Below, one piece after another: positions 26,401 through 34,388 of a DNA stretch of 62,168 nucleotides. The DNA comes from Deltaproteobacteria bacterium (GTDB taxonomy: Bacteria; Desulfobacterota; Desulfarculia; Adiutricales; Adiutricaceae), in assembly GCA_031278635.1 (NCBI GenBank), contig JAITKA010000078.1:1-62168 (forward strand), given 5' to 3'. Each line of letters starts with the position of its first letter. The first letter of the stretch is position 1. Under the pieces are notes generated by a model, which worked only from the letters and a program-made list of their open reading frames with translations, did no database searches and had not been told where the DNA came from. Made by a program: the position numbers and the translations under genes.

Positions 26401-27038
26401 CCACGCTCAGGGATTACTACCCCTTCAACCCCAGGAGCGGGACCGACGCGAACCTGAACGACTTCGCCGGGTTCTTCGCCGCCGGCGGGGTGGTGGATTC
26501 CTTCCAGGCCGACTACCTGAAGCCTTTCCTTAACCCCTCCGGGGAACCGAAAACCATCATGGGCAGATCTCTCCCCCTGAACGCCAAGTCCGTGGCCCAG
26601 CTGAACCGGGCCTCCTTGGTCCGGGAGGCCTTTTTCGCCGGCGGTTCCAACCCCTCGCTAAATTATTCCATCGAGCCCAGCACCATGGACGCCGGCCTGA
26701 GACTGACCACCCTGTCCCACGACGGGAAAACGGTCAGCTATTGGCACGGCCCCATCCAGGGCGTCAATTTCAGCTGGCCGGGCGGCGGCCCGGCCAACGT
26801 CGTCTTCGAGGACCTGGAAGGCGTGACCCAGCGCCGCGAGGCCCGGGGCGTGTTCAGCATCTTCCGCCTCTTCCAGGGCGGCTCGTTCGTCAGGCGCGAG
26901 CCCGGCACCGGCGGCGGGGCCCTAATCGAGCTCCGCCAGAACGGTAAATGGACGCGATTTAACGTTTCGTACCGGAACCGGGCCAATCCCTTCGACCCCG
27001 GTATCTCCGGTTACGCCCCACCCCCCTCCCTTCGCTGA
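23460..27038 (+). CDS. tssM: T6SS membrane-complex protein TssM (IcmF)
   Basis: TssM forms the trans-envelope channel with TssL and TssJ. The product is 1192 residues from the ATG at 23460, which overlaps the tssL stop. Two hydrophobic segments lie near residues 18-40 and 52-75, then a cytoplasmic NTPase domain with Walker A GPGDSGKT at 142-149. A third membrane segment lies near residue 450. A long periplasmic part follows, with the IcmF-related and C-terminal beta domains. It contains an inserted Pro/Gly/Ala-rich stretch (about residues 805-865) that is probably disordered. A longer frame upstream at 23403 would overlap tssL more and is less likely. Confidence 0.95.
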   Translation: MIRRAVGFLTRFGGYLREAGVVTLAMLAILVALIWVFGPSVSVSGKQILASVNARLVATVGLFAMWLLFMASYKSINGKIENKDPEKLANKRKMAEAKKLGKLERNRTRQTIKETVTTLESSSYFGPEGKSRYSLPWYLVIGPGDSGKTLALLNSGQKFPINEQADRNLYKLRATSQPQVLFGNQAIYIDTPGGFLEGGPGNDGRWSDLLRNLYKARPARPINGVIVTLSLRDLMPEDQSVHEHLARVTRDRLTEVLKTLKTQVPVYLLLTKTDAVPGFFTFFSGLSRSEREQIFGFHNVKGPMEPGRVRAEVADLLKTLNSQVFPKMHNERDLASRGDILNFPREMEKLSAKLEDFISEAFGPSRYHRPVMFRGFFFTCSVSAQNDLNAADGQGEWSFQTGYRPALGEYAKGYFISRVFTEAIIPEAGLAMDDRKKFAGLRFSQRAAKIAIFAAMVAAGFLLAVSFNNNFAKLHELELFGSDISAKIGENAIPEGAKYVLPELRAFESALDVFNPARDSRLRYGLGLYKGDKARNVVGKAYKTDLNGRFLTLIRADAAQQVENSLGDIGELKKNLRAYLMLCQPERLDPAFLEGWEVDRWSRQYQGESEAQGELRRQLTALIAYGIEPSEPDYALLERARQAMFQLPLAELAYEQVKEEAVSSGRAPFTFQGALGESLSPFEGDTFPIPFLYTRAGFETYLLKRCPEVIRELTSDSWVFGVSDQDSGLSLSELDVSRIRGEVGTLYYRDYIEYWSQALKALSVPLPENLHEVAQKADKLTSGPSPAVLVLRELRYNTNLVAPAHGAPKAPDTALAASDPDAAPGTDGGPSPEPPPGPPENPPSAGSPDPQGEPDGEARPQGDALAVKGYFSQFDALLTQEGLAGPTLAAANEAMGAAADFFERLTTSDDQRQASFAALIRISGEQDDTLRRLNAAAGKLPQEIGSWYSVILDGGLGQMCSLASANIDGIYRAEVLEVFNATLRDYYPFNPRSGTDANLNDFAGFFAAGGVVDSFQADYLKPFLNPSGEPKTIMGRSLPLNAKSVAQLNRASLVREAFFAGGSNPSLNYSIEPSTMDAGLRLTTLSHDGKTVSYWHGPIQGVNFSWPGGGPANVVFEDLEGVTQRREARGVFSIFRLFQGGSFVRREPGTGGGALIELRQNGKWTRFNVSYRNRANPFDPGISGYAPPPSLR

Positions 27039-27111
27039 CCCGGCGAGCCGGGCCGGCGAAGGGAGACCAAACGTGGCCGCAAGCTTTGGCGGCCAAAACC
27101 AAGGAGCCACC

Positions 27112-27372
27112 ATGCCACGCTTCGCCCGGCTAGGGGATAAGGTCAGCTGCCCCAAATGCGGCCCCCAGACCATCGTCTCGGCCTCCCCCACGGCCAAGAT
27201 CAAGGGCGTACCCATCGCCCGCGTCGGCGACCAGGTCAGCTGCGGCTCGGTCATCGTCTCGGGCTCGTCCATGGTCAAGGTCGACGGGCGACAGGTCGCC
27301 CTGGTCGGCTCGAACACCTCCCACGGGGGGACGGTCATGGAAAACGGCATCACGGTCTCGGCCGAAAGCTGA
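27112..27372 (+). CDS. PAAR-domain spike-tip protein
   Basis: This is an 86-residue PAAR protein that would sharpen the VgrG spike and may carry effectors. It is essentially only the PAAR domain: ARLGDKVSC near the start, PIARVGDQVSCG in the middle, and VDGRQVALVGSNTSHGG later, with repeated Cys and His available for a metal site at the tip. No effector extension is fused. The ATG at 27112 is chosen because AAGGAG lies at 27101-27106; a GTG at 27073 would add 13 unconvincing residues. It sits between tssM and the phosphatase gene. Confidence 0.92.
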   Translation: MPRFARLGDKVSCPKCGPQTIVSASPTAKIKGVPIARVGDQVSCGSVIVSGSSMVKVDGRQVALVGSNTSHGGTVMENGITVSAES

Positions 27373-27391
27373 ATCGTCCCGGGGGGAACCC

Positions 27392-28150
27392 ATGCCAGCC
27401 AATAACCCCCGGCCCGCCCCAAGGGTGGTCTACCTGACCTCGTGGGGCTGGACCCTGACGGGAAACTGCCGCGAGGAAAACCAGGACTCCTTCCTCAACT
27501 GGCCCGATCGGCTCCTGTGGGCCGTGGCCGACGGCGTCGGCGGCGGGGACGACGGGGCCATGGCCAGCCAGCTGATGATACGGAGGCTATCGGCCATCCC
27601 GCCCGCCGACACCCAGGCGCGAAACGTTTTGGCCATAAAGGAAGCCGCCAGCGAGGTCAACGAGGCCCTCTGGCGCAGGCGCTCGAAGGGGAACCTTTGC
27701 TCCACCACCCTCACGGTCTTGGCCGTCCAAAACGACCAGGCCGTCTGCCTCTGGGCGGGTGACAGCCGCTGCTACCTCTCGCGGCAAGGCTCCCTCTACC
27801 AGTGCTCCAAGGATCATACCTTTCGCCAGAGCCAGATAGACCGGGGCGCGCTCACCCCCGCGGAGGCCTCCCGCATGATCAAAGGCAACGTCATCACCAG
27901 GGCCGTGGGTGGCCAAAGCACCCTTGAGCTCGACGAGGCCACCTTCACCATCGAGCCCAAGGATCGCCTTCTCCTTTGCACCGACGGCCTCTCGAACCTC
28001 CTCTCGCCCGTCGCCCTGTCCGAGACCCTGGCCCGGGGCGCCACGGCCAGGTCCATCTCCCGGAGGTTCCAGGAGTTGATAAAAAACTTGCCCCAAAGGG
28101 ACAACATAACGCAGATAACCATGCTGGTATCGAACCCCTACCACAACTGA
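27392..28150 (+). CDS. PP2C-type Ser/Thr phosphatase (PppA-like)
   Basis: This phosphatase is predicted to reverse threonine phosphorylation of the FHA protein or other T6SS parts. The 252-residue protein has the PP2C metal-binding motifs: REENQDSF near residue 28, VADGVGGGDDG near 46-56, and WAGDSRCYLSR near 118-128. CTDGLSNLL and a final RDNITQI follow. It has no membrane segment. It is next to a kinase gene and in the same cluster as the FHA protein, the PppA-PpkA-Fha arrangement known from Pseudomonas H1-T6SS. Confidence 0.93.
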   Translation: MPANNPRPAPRVVYLTSWGWTLTGNCREENQDSFLNWPDRLLWAVADGVGGGDDGAMASQLMIRRLSAIPPADTQARNVLAIKEAASEVNEALWRRRSKGNLCSTTLTVLAVQNDQAVCLWAGDSRCYLSRQGSLYQCSKDHTFRQSQIDRGALTPAEASRMIKGNVITRAVGGQSTLELDEATFTIEPKDRLLLCTDGLSNLLSPVALSETLARGATARSISRRFQELIKNLPQRDNITQITMLVSNPYHN

Positions 28151-28196
28151 CCACCCTTTGGGCGGCCCGGTCCGTTGAAACCCTACCCTGGCCCGT

Positions 28197-28216
28197 GAAT
28201 AACCGGCCGGTTATTC
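28197..28216. repeat. 20-bp perfect palindrome in the phosphatase-kinase gap
   Basis: GAATAACCGGCCGGTTATTC is a perfect 20-base palindrome. Its core AACCGGCCGGTTAT is identical to 13441-13454 in the tssE-tssF gap. It could be a protein-binding site or an mRNA hairpin, and lies 47 bases after the phosphatase stop. Confidence 0.85.
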
Positions 28217-28267
28217 CCGGCTTGGCCTGAAGCCATCCCAACCTGACCGACACTGGCGGTGACCGTC

Positions 28268-29152
28268 ATGGAAAACATCATCGATTTCACCGATTTAATC
28301 TCCCCGGCCCCTTTCCCGGCCAAGGCCCTTCCGGACGATCGCCCGGCCCGTTTTCTCCTCGGCCAGGCCCTGGGCGAGGGCTCCATGTGCGAGGTCTTCG
28401 AGGCCACGGACCAAAGCCGGGCCGAGTGGGGCGATCCCCGGCCCAAGGTGGCCATAAAAAAGCTCCTGCCGGAATTCCGCCAAAATGCCCACGCCCGCCT
28501 GGCCCTGGCCCAGGAATTCTTCAAGGCCCGTGATCTCCTTCATCCCGGCGTGGTCAGGATGTACGACCTCCACCTGGAGGACAACGAGCCCATGCTCAGC
28601 ATGGAACTCCTCCGCGGCCAGACGCTGCGGGATTACCTGGCCTCACCCTCGCCGCCCCCGATCCCCAGGCTCGCGGCCGCCGCCGGGATTTTCGCCGCCC
28701 TGTCCCATATCCACCAAAAGGGCCTGGCCCACGCCGACCTTAAGCCCGGTAACGTTTTCCTCTGCCCCGGCAGGACGGTCATATTCGACTTCAATATCTC
28801 CGCCGTCCTCCCCTCCGACCGGGAAAAGGCCTCCTCGCCCATCCAGTCCCTCGTGACCTCGAAAAGCCTGCCCGGCCACACGGTCGCCTACGCCAGCCTG
28901 GAGCGCCTCCAGGGGGCGCCCCCGACCCTCGCCGACGACATCTTCGCCGCCAGCGCCACGGCCTACGAGCTCCTGACGGGCCGGCACCCATTTTCGCGCC
29001 TCCCGGCCGACCAGGCCGCGCAAAAGCGTATCGTCCCGGGCCGCCCGGATGGCCTCTCCCGCAAGGGATGGAAGTATCTCTCGGCGGGCCTAAGCCTCAG
29101 GCCCGAAAAGCGCCCCTCGGCCGGGGAAATATGCCGCGTCTTCGCCCCCTAA
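28268..29152 (+). CDS. Ser/Thr protein kinase (PpkA-like), DFG changed to DFN
   Basis: This is a 294-residue Hanks-type kinase, predicted to phosphorylate the T6SS FHA protein. The glycine loop is LGEGSMCEV and the VAIKK lysine is present. The catalytic loop reads HADLKPGN with D157 as catalytic base and Ala replacing the usual Arg of HRD. The metal-binding DFG is DFN (residues 174-176). The C-lobe is short but has AYASLERLQG and DIFAASATAYELLTGRHPF, typical of active kinases. There is no membrane segment or periplasmic domain, unlike PpkA of Pseudomonas. ATG 28268 has GGCGGTGA upstream; an in-frame GTG at 28259 is possible. Confidence 0.88.
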   Translation: MENIIDFTDLISPAPFPAKALPDDRPARFLLGQALGEGSMCEVFEATDQSRAEWGDPRPKVAIKKLLPEFRQNAHARLALAQEFFKARDLLHPGVVRMYDLHLEDNEPMLSMELLRGQTLRDYLASPSPPPIPRLAAAAGIFAALSHIHQKGLAHADLKPGNVFLCPGRTVIFDFNISAVLPSDREKASSPIQSLVTSKSLPGHTVAYASLERLQGAPPTLADDIFAASATAYELLTGRHPFSRLPADQAAQKRIVPGRPDGLSRKGWKYLSAGLSLRPEKRPSAGEICRVFAP

Positions 29153-29693
29153 TCATGCGAACGGCGTAATTACTGCCGTAATCGTTGCCGCAAGCGTCAT
29201 GTTTGGCGATAAAGATCCAGTCATTGCCTTGTTTTAAAATCTAAACGTTATTTTTTGACCATATTCATCACTATTTGCATAATAAATTTTACGATTACTT
29301 TGTATTATCTTTAAGATATTTAATCTTTGCTTTAATAAAATTTTTACATAGTTTTTAAATTAAATTATCTAGATCTTTACTCAATTTAACATTATTTTTA
29401 CTTGCTATTTTTCCTAATATGCGATAAAAAGAATAAGAAGCAAACAAAACCTGCCGACGCCTTGGCTCCCGATGCCAAGGCCCCAGAAACCCTGGCGACC
29501 GACGCCAAGGAAACCTCCCGGGCAAAAAAATCAGGTAGCCGAGTTTGGACCGAGGCGAACCCTCGCCATCCCGTCGCGCCAGGCCTTGGTCCCGGTCTCC
29601 CCCCCGGGGCCCTGGCCCGGCGAGCCTGGCCCTTAAAAATCGCTTTGTCGCCATGGTTTTCCCGACCGGGCTTTTTCCCCCAGGATATGCGAA
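29153..29693. other. 541-bp spacer, no convincing gene
   Basis: The first ~250 bases are very AT-rich and the rest GC-rich. An open frame on the + strand (29402-29752) reads as Ala/Pro/Lys-rich low complexity with two near-repeats (GCCGACGCC..., GCGACCGACGCC...). It overlaps the next gene in another frame, so I treat it as non-coding. The spacer separates the regulatory genes from hcp and vgrG and probably holds a promoter I cannot define. Confidence 0.4.
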
Positions 29694-30482
29694 ATGGCCT
29701 TACCCAAAGCACTTCTCTGCGCGCTTGGCCCGGGCGGCTCCTTCCCCGGTGAGGCGGAGGAGTTGTCGCTCCGGGCGGTCGGGTTCGCCACGGCGACCGT
29801 GCGCTGGGCCGATTTCCGTCCCGGGACCAACGACTGGCTGGGGCTTTCCGAGGTCCTGGACGACCCCGGCGTCGCGGTTTGGGTCATCGCCGGGCCGCCC
29901 GAGGCCTTCGACCCCCAAACCATAAGCCAGATAAGCCTCCTCACCCTGGCCCTTAACGGGAAGCTTTGGCCGGTCACGGCCTTCGTGACCCCGCTGGCCG
30001 ATAAAACCGACCTGGAATTGCCGCCCCTCCTGTCCCACGTCAAGGTCTTTAACCCCTTGGACCCCTACGCGGCCAAGCTCATGGCCTGCCGCTTCAAGGC
30101 CCCGGTGAAAAACCCCTGGCCCTTCTACCTAAAAACCTACGCCTCGCCCTTAATCGGCCTTTGGCTGGAAGTGGGGCCCACGGAAAGCGAGAAATGGTCG
30201 GGCTTCATGCTGGCGGTCACGAGGACCCTGATAGACGTCATGGGCGTGGGACCCAGGGGCCGGATACCCAAAAGCAGCACGGTCAATTACCCGATGCACG
30301 GCCTGGAGGGCCAACTGGGCGAACTGAGGTTTACCGGGAGCGCGGCCAAAAATACCCTGGACGCCGGGACCAGCGCCTTCATCCGCCTCACGGGGCCGCC
30401 GAACCATCTGATAGTCGGGCCCTATCCCGACGGGGAACCGGCAAGCGGGGATTCCTGGGCCCAGGTCCTGGCCCTGGCCTAA
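29694..30482 (+). CDS. Unknown T6SS-linked protein
   Basis: I do not recognise this 262-residue protein. It has no signal peptide or membrane segment and looks globular, with alternating strands and helices. Hydrophobic motifs include VAVWVIAGPPEAF, LTLALNGKLWPVTAFV and LIGLWLEVGPTESEKW. The start region MALPKALLCALGPGG is followed by regular high-GC coding with strong third-position GC, supporting a real gene. It lies between the kinase and hcp on the same strand. Candidate roles are an Hcp-associated accessory protein, an effector chaperone or a regulator; nothing in the sequence decides. Confidence 0.7.
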   Translation: MALPKALLCALGPGGSFPGEAEELSLRAVGFATATVRWADFRPGTNDWLGLSEVLDDPGVAVWVIAGPPEAFDPQTISQISLLTLALNGKLWPVTAFVTPLADKTDLELPPLLSHVKVFNPLDPYAAKLMACRFKAPVKNPWPFYLKTYASPLIGLWLEVGPTESEKWSGFMLAVTRTLIDVMGVGPRGRIPKSSTVNYPMHGLEGQLGELRFTGSAAKNTLDAGTSAFIRLTGPPNHLIVGPYPDGEPASGDSWAQVLALA

Positions 30483-30684
30483 GCGGGCGGCAAAAAAACC
30501 CGCCCGGTTTTGGCCGCCAAAACCCCGCGACCCCCGCTTTTCGGGGCCGCATCGCCCAATATCCCTTTGGCCGGCGAAAAGCCCCTCGAATATTCGGAGC
30601 CTTCCACGCGGCAAGGCTAAACGTCATCAAAACCCGGAACCATAACCGGTCTATCCCATTCACTCACTTCGGAGGAGAATCATC

Positions 30685-31206
30685 ATGCCCGTTCCAGCTT
30701 ACCTCAGCATCACCGGCGAGCGTCAAGGCCTTATCACCCAGGGAAACTTTACCGAGGCGTCCGTCGGTAACATCTACCAGGAGGGCCACGAGGACGAGAC
30801 CCTGGTCGAGGCCTTTGAGCACCAGATCGTCCTGCCCCGCGACCCCCAGTCCGGCCAGCCCACCGGCCAGCGCGTCCACAAGCCCCTGAAGATCACCAAA
30901 GTCATCGACAAGTCCTCGCCCCTCCTCTTCAGGGCCCTGACCAGCGGCGAGCGCCTCCCGGACGTGACCATGAAGTTCTACCGCACCTCGGCCTCGGGGA
31001 CGATGGAGCACTACTTCACCATCCAGCTGGAGGACGCCATCATCGTGGACATCACCAGCTACATGCCCAACTGCCAGGACCCCGGCCAGGCGCATTTCAC
31101 CCACCTGGAAGACGTTTACATGACCTACCGCAAGATCATCAAGACCCATGAGGTGGCCAGCACCTCCGAGAGCGATGACTGGAGGACCCAGTCCACCGCC
31201 GCGTAA
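30685..31206 (+). CDS. hcp: T6SS tube protein Hcp (TssD)
   Basis: Hcp hexamers stack to form the inner tube fired by the sheath and can carry small effectors. The 173-residue product matches the family: AYLSITGERQG near the start and HQIVLPRDPQSGQPTGQRVHKPL near residue 47. LQLEDAIIVDI and the YRKIIKTHE strand near the end also match. It has no toxin extension. A ribosome-binding site GGAGG lies nine bases upstream. It is separated by 478 bp from vgrG. Confidence 0.96.
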   Translation: MPVPAYLSITGERQGLITQGNFTEASVGNIYQEGHEDETLVEAFEHQIVLPRDPQSGQPTGQRVHKPLKITKVIDKSSPLLFRALTSGERLPDVTMKFYRTSASGTMEHYFTIQLEDAIIVDITSYMPNCQDPGQAHFTHLEDVYMTYRKIIKTHEVASTSESDDWRTQSTAA

Positions 31207-31684
31207 CGGGGGCCCGGCGGATCGGCCCGATTGACGCCCCGGGCTCCCAAACGCGAACATGGGACCAATCCGGGCCCCGTCCCCCATGGTCCCGACGCTT
31301 ATCGGCCACGAACGGAAAGAAAAAAACGTTGGTGGCCGACCAAGCCGCGGCCTCCACGCCATCCTCCCGGCCCGCGGCCAGAAACGCTTGACCAAAAACA
31401 AGTGTCATCGCCCCCCGGGCGAAAAACGCCTTGCGGGCCCTTGGCGAGATTAGGCCAGCCGCCAGGCCACGGGGGCGGCTTGGCCGGGGCCGAAAAACAA
31501 GGCCCGCGGGAGATTAGCCGGGGGCAAGGCTAAGGCCCGCAGGCGGGAAACCTCGAGGTTTTTTCTCACCGTTGAGGGGAATTTGGTTCCATTAAAGGGC
31601 GGATCGCAACCCATGGGGAAGCGATTATGCCGGAATCGAATAAACTTTGCCCGATTAGTCCCAATTGTTTAACGGAGGGCTTGT
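31207..31684. other. hcp-vgrG spacer with hairpins
   Basis: I see no gene in these 478 bases. A GC-rich inverted repeat (GGCCAGCCGCC with GGCGGCTTGGCC) lies at about 31452-31484. A short AAACC-TCGA-GGTTT hairpin followed by T residues lies at 31548-31564; it is a weak terminator for hcp. The final ~100 bases are less GC-rich and may hold the vgrG promoter. Confidence 0.45.
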
Positions 31685-34270
31685 ATGGTCGCCTTATCGG
31701 CCAATCAGGGTTGGTTTGAGATTGAGATTGAAGGCGGGCCCGAGTTCGGCGTGTACGGATTCACGGGCCGGGAAAGGTTAAACGAGCCCTTCGAGTTCGC
31801 GATCGAACTGGTCAGCAAAGACGCCAATATCGACTTAATCCGTCTCCTGGGCCGCCAGGCTCTCCTGACCGTGGCCGATCAAAGCGGGCAAAAGCGTTTG
31901 GTTAACGGCCAAATCCGCGAGGCCTTTCAGCTCCACACGTCCACGACCTTTACCCACTATAAAATTATTTTGGTGCCCAGGCTTTGGTTCTTGGGGCAGA
32001 ATCGCGAGCATAGGGTATTTCAGCACCTGTCCGTCCCGCAAATCATCGAATCGATCCTAAAAGAGCAAAATTTTATCCATGAGTCATACTCATTTAAGCT
32101 AAAGGAAACGTACCCGGAACTGGAATACCGGGTCCAATACGGCGAGAGCGACTTGTACTTCATCAGCCGCCTGTGCGAGGAGGAGGGGATTTATTTTTTC
32201 TTCGAGCACGCGAAGGGCTGGCAAACGGTTTGTTTCTCGGACGCCTCCGGCGGTGCCGACATAACGGGCGAGAGCGATCTGCGCTTTTTCCCTGGCTCGG
32301 GCCATCAGGCCGACACGGCGGTCACGAGGAGATTGGACGTCCACCAAAGGATCAACAGCGACGTGGCCACGTACCGGGAATGGAATTTCGACAAGCCGTC
32401 GCTGAACCTGGAAGTGTCCTCCAGCGAGCCGGATCAGCATAAGGCCCCGGCCCCGGGCGGCCTTAGCCTGGAGACCTACGGCTTTCCCCATCTCTACGAC
32501 CTGACCGGGGGCGGGGAGCGCTACGCCAGGATCCAGATTGGCCGGCAGCTGACCTTCAGCCGCTGGGCCGAGGGCGAGGGGGACGTTTCCCGCTGGCTAC
32601 CGGGGTTCTCCTTCAAGCTTCACGATCATCCCAGGGCCGAGGCCAACGGCCAGTGGTGGCTGACCGGGGTGGATCACGAGGGGGAGCAGCCGCAGGTCCT
32701 GGAGGGCGAGTCCCCGGACCGGGGGTTCAGCTACCGGAGCCGTTTCGTGGCCATTCCCTTCGAGACCCGGTTCATCCCCGAGGCGAGGCACCCCAAAATC
32801 CGCATCGACGGCCTGCAGTCGGCCATAGTCACCGGCCCGGCCGGGGAGGAGGTCTACGCGGACAAATACGGGCGGGTCAAGGTCCTTTTCCATTGGGATC
32901 GCCTGGGGCCCAAAAACGAGCGCAGCAGCCTGTGGGTCAGGGTGGCCGACCCCTGGGCCGGCCGGAACTTCGGTTTTATCCAGATACCCCGGATAGGCCA
33001 GGAGGTTTTGGTCGAGTTCATGGAAGGCGATCCCGACAGGCCGGTCATAACGGGCAGGGTCTACAACGCCGAAAACACGCCGCCCTGGAACCTTCCCGGG
33101 CAAAAAACCCTCTCCGGCATCCAGAGCCGGGAATTCATGGGCGGCCAGCGGAACCAGCTGGTCATGGACGATACCCAGGGGCAGGTCCAGGCCCAGCTCT
33201 CAAGCGATCACCTCCTCTCGCAGCTAAACCTCGGCTATTTGACCAGGATAAACCACCTTGAGGGCCGCAGGGACTTCAGGGGGGAGGGCTTCGAGCTCAG
33301 GACCGACGGCTGGGGGGTCATCCGGGCGGCCAGGGGCCTGGTCCTGACCACCGACGCCCGCCGCCGGGCGGGCGAGCACCACAAGGACACGGTCGAGGCG
33401 GCCAATAACCTCAGGATGGCGGCCGATCTGCAAAAAAACCACGCCGAGCTGGCCGAGGTCCATAACGCCAGGGACTATGGCCCCGAGGTCAAACCCCTGA
33501 CCCAGGCCCTGACCCGCCAGGCCGAGCAACTGGCCGGTCCCGGGCCCGCCCACGAGGAACTGACCAGCCCCCATCTGGTCCTGTCCAGCCCGGCCGGCCT
33601 GGCCCTGACCAGCCCGGAAAGCGCCCATATCCACGCCGGGGATAACCTGGCCCTGACCTCGGAGCGGCAAATATCGGTCGCCAGCAACCGTGGCTTTTTT
33701 GTCACCGCCCTGAAAAGGGTAAGCCTGTTCGCCCACCGGCTGGGCCTGAAACTCTTCGCCGGCGCCGGCAAGGTGGAGATCCAAGCCCAGAGCGACAACA
33801 TTGAGATGATAGCGGACAAAGTCATAAACATCATTAGCGCAAAGGATACGATTCAACTGTCCTCGCCAAAGGAAATCATCCTCACGGCTAACGGCAGCTA
33901 CATAAAAATCGACTCCTCCGGGGTCGAGTCCGGGACCAACGGCAAGTTCACGGCCCACGCCTCCGCGCACAATTTCGTCGGCCCCGCGACCAAGGAAACC
34001 CTAACCGTCTCGTGGCGAAAGGCCGATCCCGTGGTCACCCCGCGGGTGGTGGTCCGGGATCCCCTGGGCCATTTGGTCGATGTCCCCCGCGAGGCCAAAA
34101 ACGACAGCGCCGAGATCAAGGGCGATGCCTCGGAACACCTGTTGCAGCTGTTCCAGGACGACGGCCCCGAGGCGGAAATGACCGTCGTGGAAGGCAAGAA
34201 CAGGAGAGAGGTAATCGTGGATGGCTTCAAGATAAAACTCACCAAGGACAAGGCCACGAAAGACGATTAG
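31685..34270 (+). CDS. vgrG: T6SS spike protein VgrG (TssI)
   Basis: This trimeric spike carries PAAR proteins and effectors. The 861-residue protein has the gp27-like part (about 1-380; GFTGRERLNEPFEF, YRVQYGESDLYFISRLCEEEGIYFFFEH segments). The gp5 OB domain follows (KYGRVKVLFHWDR, SLWVRVADPWAGRNFGF, PRIGQEVLVEFMEGDPDRP). Next comes the DUF2345 beta-helix (about 480-760). The last ~100 residues are a charged tail with PRVVVRDPLGHLVDVPRE, possibly a cargo-binding adaptor. No known toxin domain is fused. The tail ends in KDKATKDD, encoded by the first unit of a 36-bp repeat that contains the stop codon. Three metallophosphoesterase genes follow directly, making them candidate cargo. Confidence 0.95.
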   Translation: MVALSANQGWFEIEIEGGPEFGVYGFTGRERLNEPFEFAIELVSKDANIDLIRLLGRQALLTVADQSGQKRLVNGQIREAFQLHTSTTFTHYKIILVPRLWFLGQNREHRVFQHLSVPQIIESILKEQNFIHESYSFKLKETYPELEYRVQYGESDLYFISRLCEEEGIYFFFEHAKGWQTVCFSDASGGADITGESDLRFFPGSGHQADTAVTRRLDVHQRINSDVATYREWNFDKPSLNLEVSSSEPDQHKAPAPGGLSLETYGFPHLYDLTGGGERYARIQIGRQLTFSRWAEGEGDVSRWLPGFSFKLHDHPRAEANGQWWLTGVDHEGEQPQVLEGESPDRGFSYRSRFVAIPFETRFIPEARHPKIRIDGLQSAIVTGPAGEEVYADKYGRVKVLFHWDRLGPKNERSSLWVRVADPWAGRNFGFIQIPRIGQEVLVEFMEGDPDRPVITGRVYNAENTPPWNLPGQKTLSGIQSREFMGGQRNQLVMDDTQGQVQAQLSSDHLLSQLNLGYLTRINHLEGRRDFRGEGFELRTDGWGVIRAARGLVLTTDARRRAGEHHKDTVEAANNLRMAADLQKNHAELAEVHNARDYGPEVKPLTQALTRQAEQLAGPGPAHEELTSPHLVLSSPAGLALTSPESAHIHAGDNLALTSERQISVASNRGFFVTALKRVSLFAHRLGLKLFAGAGKVEIQAQSDNIEMIADKVINIISAKDTIQLSSPKEIILTANGSYIKIDSSGVESGTNGKFTAHASAHNFVGPATKETLTVSWRKADPVVTPRVVVRDPLGHLVDVPREAKNDSAEIKGDASEHLLQLFQDDGPEAEMTVVEGKNRREVIVDGFKIKLTKDKATKDD

Positions 34271-34340
34271 CCGGCGGCCAGGGACAAGGCCACGAAAGAC
34301 GATTAGCCGGCGGCCAAGGACAAGGCCACGAAAGACGATA
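34246..34340 (+). repeat. 36-bp triplication spanning the vgrG stop
   Basis: GGACAAGGCCACGAAAGACGAT recurs at 34246, 34282 and 34318 with TAGCCGGCGGCCA(A/G) between copies, giving a 36-base period. The first unit encodes the last residues of VgrG and its TAG. The following copies keep the same frame, so each would encode the same peptide and another TAG if read through. This looks like recent slippage or unequal exchange at the vgrG tail. Confidence 0.92.
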
Positions 34341-34388
34341 TATAATTCTTCGCCCCTTACAACTTTTATTTATAAATTAGGGAATACC

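Noticed and set aside
29402-29752. Ala/Pro/Lys-rich 116-codon frame before the unknown gene
   Set aside because: Overlaps the better-supported gene at 29694 in another frame and reads as low complexity.
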